A stretch of DNA of 36,854 bases. Origin: Actinomadura sp. 7K507. GTDB taxonomy: Bacteria; Actinomycetota; Actinomycetes; Streptosporangiales; Streptosporangiaceae. Every line of letters begins with the position of its first letter. The first letter of the stretch is position 1. The stretch is from assembly GCF_004348425.1 (NCBI RefSeq), contig NZ_SMKK01000080.1:1-36854 (forward strand), in the 5' to 3' direction. The notes under the pieces were generated by a model. That model saw only the letters and a list, made by a program, of their open reading frames with translations, was not told the origin of the DNA and did not search any database. Shown piece by piece: positions 33,322-36,854 of the stretch. A program made the position numbers and the translations under genes.

Positions 33322-34242
33322 GTGCTTCGTCAGGCGTTGCTCGTCGCGTCGCGCAGCGGCGGCGCGCGCAAGGTCGTGGAGACCGCGCCGTTCAGCGGCG
33401 ACATGGTCCGCAGGTTCATCGCCGGTGAGACGATCGAGGACGCGGCGCGCGTCACCGGTGAGCTGACCGGCGAGGGGCTCCTCGTCACCCTGGACGTCCT
33501 GGGCGAGGGCACCCATGACAAGGGGCAGGCCGAGGCGAACGTCCAGCACTACGTCGAGCTTCTGGAGCGCCTCGGTGCCGCCGGTCTCGGCGCACGCGCC
33601 GAGGTGTCTCTGAAGCTCTCCGCCGTGGGGCAGACCTTCGACGAGGACCTCGCCCTCACCAATGCGCGCCGGATCTGCACGGCCGCGCGTTCGGCCGACA
33701 CGACGGTCACTCTCGACATGGAGGAGCACACCACCGTCGACTCGACGCTGGGGGTCGTCCACGAGCTGCGGCGTGACTTCCCAGATGTCGGGGCCGTGAT
33801 CCAGGCGTACCTGCGTCGTGCAGAGGAGCACTGCGCGGATCTCGCCTACGAGGGTTCGCGCGTCAGGCTGTGCAAGGGCGCCTATGCCGCTCCCTCTGCG
33901 GTGGCCTTCACCGACAAGGAAGAGATCGACAAGTCGTACGTGCGGTGCATGAAGGTGCTGATGGCCGGCAAGGGCTACCCGATGCTCGCCACGCACGACC
34001 CGCGGCTCATCGAGATCGCGGGCGCGCTGTCGGTACTGCACGACCGTGACGCCGGCTCGTTCGAGTACCAGATGCTCTACGGCATCCGCCCGCAGGAGCA
34101 GCGGCGGCTCGCGGCGCACGGCGCACAGGTCCGCGTCTACGTCGCCTACGGCCGGGAGTGGTACCAGTACTTCATGCGCCGTCTCGCGGAGAGGCCCGCC
34201 AACCTCCGCTTCTTCATGCGCTCCCTCGTCGGCCGGTCCTGA
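33322..34242 (+). CDS. Proline dehydrogenase
   Basis: 306 residues from a GTG, the size of monofunctional proline dehydrogenases. It oxidises proline to pyrroline-5-carboxylate using FAD. The barrel shows VSLKLSAVG, TLDMEEHTTVDSTL, AVIQAYLRRAEEHC, RLCKGAYAAPSAVAF, LATHDPRLIE, and the C-terminal EYQMLYGIRPQEQRRLAAHG with VYVAYGREWYQYFMRRLAERP, where the RRLAERP Arg pair binds the substrate carboxylate. It lies 74 nt upstream of proC, which catalyses the reverse-direction final synthesis step, so the two share the same intermediate. No P5C dehydrogenase is in the window. Confidence 0.95.
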   Translation: MLRQALLVASRSGGARKVVETAPFSGDMVRRFIAGETIEDAARVTGELTGEGLLVTLDVLGEGTHDKGQAEANVQHYVELLERLGAAGLGARAEVSLKLSAVGQTFDEDLALTNARRICTAARSADTTVTLDMEEHTTVDSTLGVVHELRRDFPDVGAVIQAYLRRAEEHCADLAYEGSRVRLCKGAYAAPSAVAFTDKEEIDKSYVRCMKVLMAGKGYPMLATHDPRLIEIAGALSVLHDRDAGSFEYQMLYGIRPQEQRRLAAHGAQVRVYVAYGREWYQYFMRRLAERPANLRFFMRSLVGRS

Positions 34243-34271
34243 CCCGTCCCGGCTGGGGGCCGCCCCGGCTA

Positions 34272-34277
34272 TAGGCT
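34272..34277 (+). promoter_or_regulatory. proC -10 box
   Basis: TAGGCT (34272-34277), within TATAGGCT, fits TANNNT. It leaves a leader of about 32 nt with AAGG before the ATG, so proC is probably transcribed separately from proline dehydrogenase as well as by readthrough. Confidence 0.5.
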
Positions 34278-34315
34278 GGACCGGTTGCCAGGAAACCCCA
34301 CGTCAAGGTGTGTCG

Positions 34316-35110
34316 ATGATCGCGATTCTGGGTGCCGGGAAGATGGGCGAGGCGCTGCTGTCCGGGGTGCTGCGGGCCGGACGCCGCCCGTCCGAGCTGA
34401 TGGCCACCGTGCGCCGCGAGGAGCGCGGGGCGCTGCTGCGGGAACGGTACGGCATCGAGATCGTGCCGAACACGGAGGCCGCCGCCAAGGCCGAGACGCT
34501 GATCCTCGCGGTCAAGCCGCAGGACATGGGCGTCCTGCTGGACGAGATCGGGCCGCACGTCCCGCCCGGACGGCTGGTGATCTCGATGGCGGCGGGCCTC
34601 ACGACCGGCTTCTTCCAGGACCGGCTGCCGGAGGGCGTGCCCGTCGTCCGCGTCATGTCGAACACGCCCGTCCTCGTCGACCAGGCGATGAGCGTGATCT
34701 CGGCCGGATCCCACGCGGGGGAGGAGCACCTCAAGCTCGCCGAGGAGCTGCTGAGCCCGGTCGGGAAGGTGCTGCGGATCCCCGAGTCGCTCCAGGACGG
34801 CGCGACGGCCCTGTCCGGCAGCGGCCCCGCGTACTTCTACTACCTGGTCGAGGCGATGGTGGACGCGGGCATCCTGCTCGGCATGCCGCGCGCCGCCGCG
34901 CTGGAGATGGTCGTCCAGTCGGCCGTGGGCGCGGCCGTCATGCTCCGCGACTCCGGCGAGCACCCGGTGATGCTGCGCGAGGCGGTCACGTCCCCCGGCG
35001 GGACGACGATCTCGGCGATCCGCGAGCTGGAGCGGCACGGCGTCCGCGCCGCCGTCGTGGAGGCCATCGAGGCCGCCCGGGACCGGGGCCGCGAACTCGC
35101 GAGCGGCTGA
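34316..35110 (+). CDS. proC: Pyrroline-5-carboxylate reductase
   Basis: 264 residues. It reduces P5C to proline with NAD(P)H. The N-terminal Rossmann motif is GAGKMGEALLSG, with LAVKPQDM and SMAAGLTT; the C-terminal dimer domain carries RVMSNTPVLV, LSGSGPAYFYYLVEAM and TSPGGTTISAIRELE. The ATG has AAGG 8 nt upstream; an in-frame GTG at 34310 would add two residues. It follows proline dehydrogenase and precedes a small membrane protein. Confidence 0.97.
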   Translation: MIAILGAGKMGEALLSGVLRAGRRPSELMATVRREERGALLRERYGIEIVPNTEAAAKAETLILAVKPQDMGVLLDEIGPHVPPGRLVISMAAGLTTGFFQDRLPEGVPVVRVMSNTPVLVDQAMSVISAGSHAGEEHLKLAEELLSPVGKVLRIPESLQDGATALSGSGPAYFYYLVEAMVDAGILLGMPRAAALEMVVQSAVGAAVMLRDSGEHPVMLREAVTSPGGTTISAIRELERHGVRAAVVEAIEAARDRGRELASG

Positions 35111-35168
35111 TCCCGGAAAGTTCAGCTTTGAATTGATCCTGTACCGGATTTCGTCCGTGCTAGGAAGT

Positions 35169-35606
35169 ATGGGACTTATTCTGCGCCTGCTCGTCGCCGC
35201 GGGACTGGCGGCCGACGCCTACGTGCACTGGGTGTTCGCACCCGACATGGCCTTCGTGCAGGGCGGCGCCATCGGGGGAGACGTGCTGTTCCGCGTCCAG
35301 GCCGCGGTCGCCGGAGTGGTGGCCGTGGTGGTCCTCACCTACGCGACCCGCTGGGCGTACGCGCTGGCCTTCCTGGTCGCGAGCAGCGCCGTCTTCGCGC
35401 TCCTTCTCTACTACTCCTTCGACGTCGGGACGCTCGGGCCGCTCCCCGCCATGCACGAGCCCGTCTGGTACACCGAGAAGACGATCAGCCTGGTCGGTGA
35501 GGGCGTCGCGGCGCTGGCGGCGCTCGCCGGCTTCTTCACCGCCGGACGCGGGAAGCGCACGGACGACGAGGTCCCCGAATCCGAGCACGCGGCCCGGACG
35601 CCTTGA
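35169..35606 (+). CDS. Four-helix membrane protein, function unknown
   Basis: 145 residues from the ATG at 35169; a GTG at 35157 is also possible and would add 4 residues. Four hydrophobic segments are clear: GLILRLLVAAGLAADAYVHW, VQAAVAGVVAVVVLTYA, YALAFLVASSAVFALLLYYS and SLVGEGVAALAALAGFF. The C-terminal tail is charged (RTDDEVPESEHAARTP). The layout resembles small DoxX-like or DUF4383-type actinobacterial membrane proteins, but I cannot assign it. It lies 58 nt after proC and is convergent with the HSL-type esterase. Confidence 0.75.
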   Translation: MGLILRLLVAAGLAADAYVHWVFAPDMAFVQGGAIGGDVLFRVQAAVAGVVAVVVLTYATRWAYALAFLVASSAVFALLLYYSFDVGTLGPLPAMHEPVWYTEKTISLVGEGVAALAALAGFFTAGRGKRTDDEVPESEHAARTP

Positions 35607-35656
35607 CTTGCGGCGTGTTGCCCCTTCGGCCGCGCTCGTAAAGGCAACGCCACAAG
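35607..35656. terminator. Terminator between convergent genes
   Basis: CTTGCGGCGTGTTGCC (35607-35622) pairs with GGCAACGCCACAAG (35643-35656), with a two-base bulge and one mismatch. It starts just after the membrane-protein stop and ends 24 bp before the oppositely oriented esterase stop. Confidence 0.65.
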
Positions 35657-35680
35657 CGAACGGCGCGCCGATCGGGGACG

Positions 35681-36667
35681 TCAGGCGGCTTGCCCTTCTT
35701 GGCTGGGCCGCTCCTCGGCGGGGGCCGTGACCTTGCGGATGAAGCGGTCCGCGTCGCGCATCGCCGCCGCGGCCTCCGGCAGGACGCGGTTCAAGATCTG
35801 GAAGACGTGCATCTGCCCGTCCCAGACCTGGAGTTCGCAGTCCGCCCCGGCGCGGGTCAGGGCGTCCGCGAGGGCCTCGGCCTCGGGGCGCAGGACCTCG
35901 TCGCCGCCGACCTGGATGAGGACGGGCGGCGTGTCCGTCCAGGCGCAGGTGAGCAGGGCCAGCCGCGGGTCGTCGAATCCGGCCGGCCCCACTACGAGGC
36001 GGGCGACCCGGCGCGCCGAGACGGCGCTGATGTACGGGTCGCGGGCGCGGCGCTGCGCGCGGAGGGAGAGTTCGCAGGTCAGATCGACCCAGGGGGAGAA
36101 CAGGACGAGTCCGGCGGGGCCCGGCAGCCCGAGGCGGCGGATCTCGCCCGCAAGCGTCGCGGCGAGGTGGCCGCCCGCCGAGTCGCCCGCGAGGACGATG
36201 CCGGACGCGGGGACGCCGCGGGCGAGGAGCCAGCGGTACGCGGCGACGGCGTCCTCCAGCGGCGCGGGGAACGGGTGCTCGGGCGCGAGGCGGTACCGGG
36301 GGACCAGGACGGGCAGGCCCGTGTCGAGGGCGAGCCGCGAGGTGATCGGGCGGTGCGTGCGCGGGGAGCAGACCACGTAGCCGCCGCCGTGCAGGTAGAG
36401 GACGGCGCCTTCGGAGGCTCCCTCGGCGTCCCGGGAGACGACCCATTCGCCGGTGACGGGACGTTCGTCCCGGCCGGTTTCGAGCTGCGGGTCGTTCAGC
36501 GGAAGGACGCGGACGCGGGGACTCGGCCGCATCAGCAGCGACGCCGCGTCCACCGTCGAGCGGGCGGTGCGGATGCCGCCGGGGTGGCCGGGGACGCGGT
36601 GCAGGATCGGGCGGACGCCCAGGCGGAGCGCGCTGCTGATCGCGCGGCTGCGAACGCTCGGGCCCAT
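35681..36667 (-). CDS. HSL-type alpha/beta hydrolase (esterase/lipase)
   Basis: 328 residues. Hormone-sensitive-lipase-family motifs are all present: oxyanion HGGG at 93-96, nucleophile Ser163 in GDSAGG, Asp256 in GGDEVL and His287 in GQMHVF. SRLALDTGLPVLVPRYRLAP and HPFPAPLEDAVAAYRWL are typical. It probably hydrolyses short- or medium-chain esters. The N-terminus (1-45) is basic without a clear signal peptide, so it is likely cytoplasmic. Palindromes lie immediately upstream, at 36675-36685 and 36716-36734. Confidence 0.93.
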   Translation of the reverse strand: MGPSVRSRAISSALRLGVRPILHRVPGHPGGIRTARSTVDAASLLMRPSPRVRVLPLNDPQLETGRDERPVTGEWVVSRDAEGASEGAVLYLHGGGYVVCSPRTHRPITSRLALDTGLPVLVPRYRLAPEHPFPAPLEDAVAAYRWLLARGVPASGIVLAGDSAGGHLAATLAGEIRRLGLPGPAGLVLFSPWVDLTCELSLRAQRRARDPYISAVSARRVARLVVGPAGFDDPRLALLTCAWTDTPPVLIQVGGDEVLRPEAEALADALTRAGADCELQVWDGQMHVFQILNRVLPEAAAAMRDADRFIRKVTAPAEERPSQEGQAA

Positions 36668-36674
36668 CTACACC

Positions 36675-36685
36675 CCAACTGTTGG
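36675..36685. promoter_or_regulatory. Small palindrome before the HSL-type esterase
   Basis: CCAAC-T-GTTGG is an exact inverted repeat ending 8 bp before the esterase start codon on the minus strand, within an AT-richer stretch. It is an operator candidate. Confidence 0.4.
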
Positions 36686-36715
36686 TAAATGTCCTTTTAT
36701 CGGTATGCCCATATC

Positions 36716-36734
36716 TGACGTGTTATCCACGTCA
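36716..36734. promoter_or_regulatory. 19-bp inverted repeat in the divergent region
   Basis: TGACGTG (36716-36722) and CACGTCA (36728-36734) are exact inverted copies 5 bp apart. The centre includes TTATCCAC, a DnaA-box-like 8-mer. The site is about 50 bp from the esterase start and 90 bp from the gene at 36825. Confidence 0.5.
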
Positions 36735-36824
36735 CAGGTTCGTCGCGGGCACCGGCCCCTTCCCGGCGGTATGCGGCGCCATCCTGTGAGCCGGGCCACG
36801 TGACGGAGGCGATACCGTGAGGTC

Positions 36825-36854
36825 ATGAGCAGTCCCGCGTCCTCCCCGCCCTCC
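36825..36854 (+). CDS. Start of an unidentified gene (partial)
   Basis: An ATG 6 nt after a TACCGT -10-like box (36813-36818) opens a frame reading MSSPASSPPS to the window end. Only ten codons are visible, so no family can be named. The leaderless layout matches other genes here and supports a real start. Confidence 0.4.
   Translation, partial: MSSPASSPPS

Overview
The window is GC-rich, densely coding actinobacterial chromosome. Gene order nadB-nadC-coaX-lysS, then lsr2-clpC, then mutY, disA, radA, then a proline dehydrogenase/proC block, matches a conserved core-chromosome neighbourhood of Streptomyces and relatives. Many genes have a TANNNT-type -10 box 6-9 nt before the start codon, implying leaderless mRNAs. 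The LCP, Lsr2, PadR/TetR, ECF42 and RDD content suggests a Streptosporangiales or Thermomonosporaceae (Actinomadura-like) genome. This is inference from gene content, not a database match.

Layout. 1-3.5 kb: NAD and CoA biosynthesis (end of nadB, nadC, coaX), then lysS. 3.5-5.3 kb: a LacI-type repressor facing lysS, a structured divergent promoter region, and an orphan LuxR-type HTH protein. 5.4-7.0 kb: a 244-bp inverted-repeat-bounded element, then an NlpC/P60 cell-wall hydrolase on the minus strand whose leader carries a recognisable c-di-AMP (ydaO-type) riboswitch with its own promoter. 7.1-9.0 kb: an ArgA-type acetyltransferase and two RDD membrane proteins. 9.0-10.07 kb: non-coding. 10.07-13.3 kb: lsr2 and clpC, with two exact GTTCGC-N5-GCG (ClgR-type) boxes before clpC and a strong terminator after it.

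13.6-22.4 kb is more accessory: a winged-helix/nucleotidyltransferase-like protein, a TetR regulator with a four-cysteine C-terminal extension, divergent to a frameshifted NmrA-like gene, an adenosine-deaminase-family enzyme, a PadR-ABC-FtsX-type operon, an ECF42 sigma factor with its DGPF/YCII partner behind a matching promoter, and a Uma2-family protein. 22.4-29.7 kb: mutY, an anchored extracytoplasmic protein, disA, radA, an alpha/beta hydrolase, a methyltransferase and a TIM-barrel protein. 29.7-36.8 kb: TetR plus ABC-2 exporter, an LCP cell-wall ligase, proline dehydrogenase, proC, a small membrane protein, an HSL-type esterase and the start of one further gene.

Functional links. DisA (c-di-AMP synthase) and a c-di-AMP riboswitch in front of a peptidoglycan hydrolase lie 18 kb apart, giving synthesis and one likely read-out of the same second messenger. 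No wholly unknown multi-gene system was seen. The best leads are the riboswitch-hydrolase link, the inverted-repeat element with a diverged partner before lysS, the ECF42 promoter, the TetR-Cys4 fusion, the degenerate nucleotidyltransferase, and several short tandem duplications.
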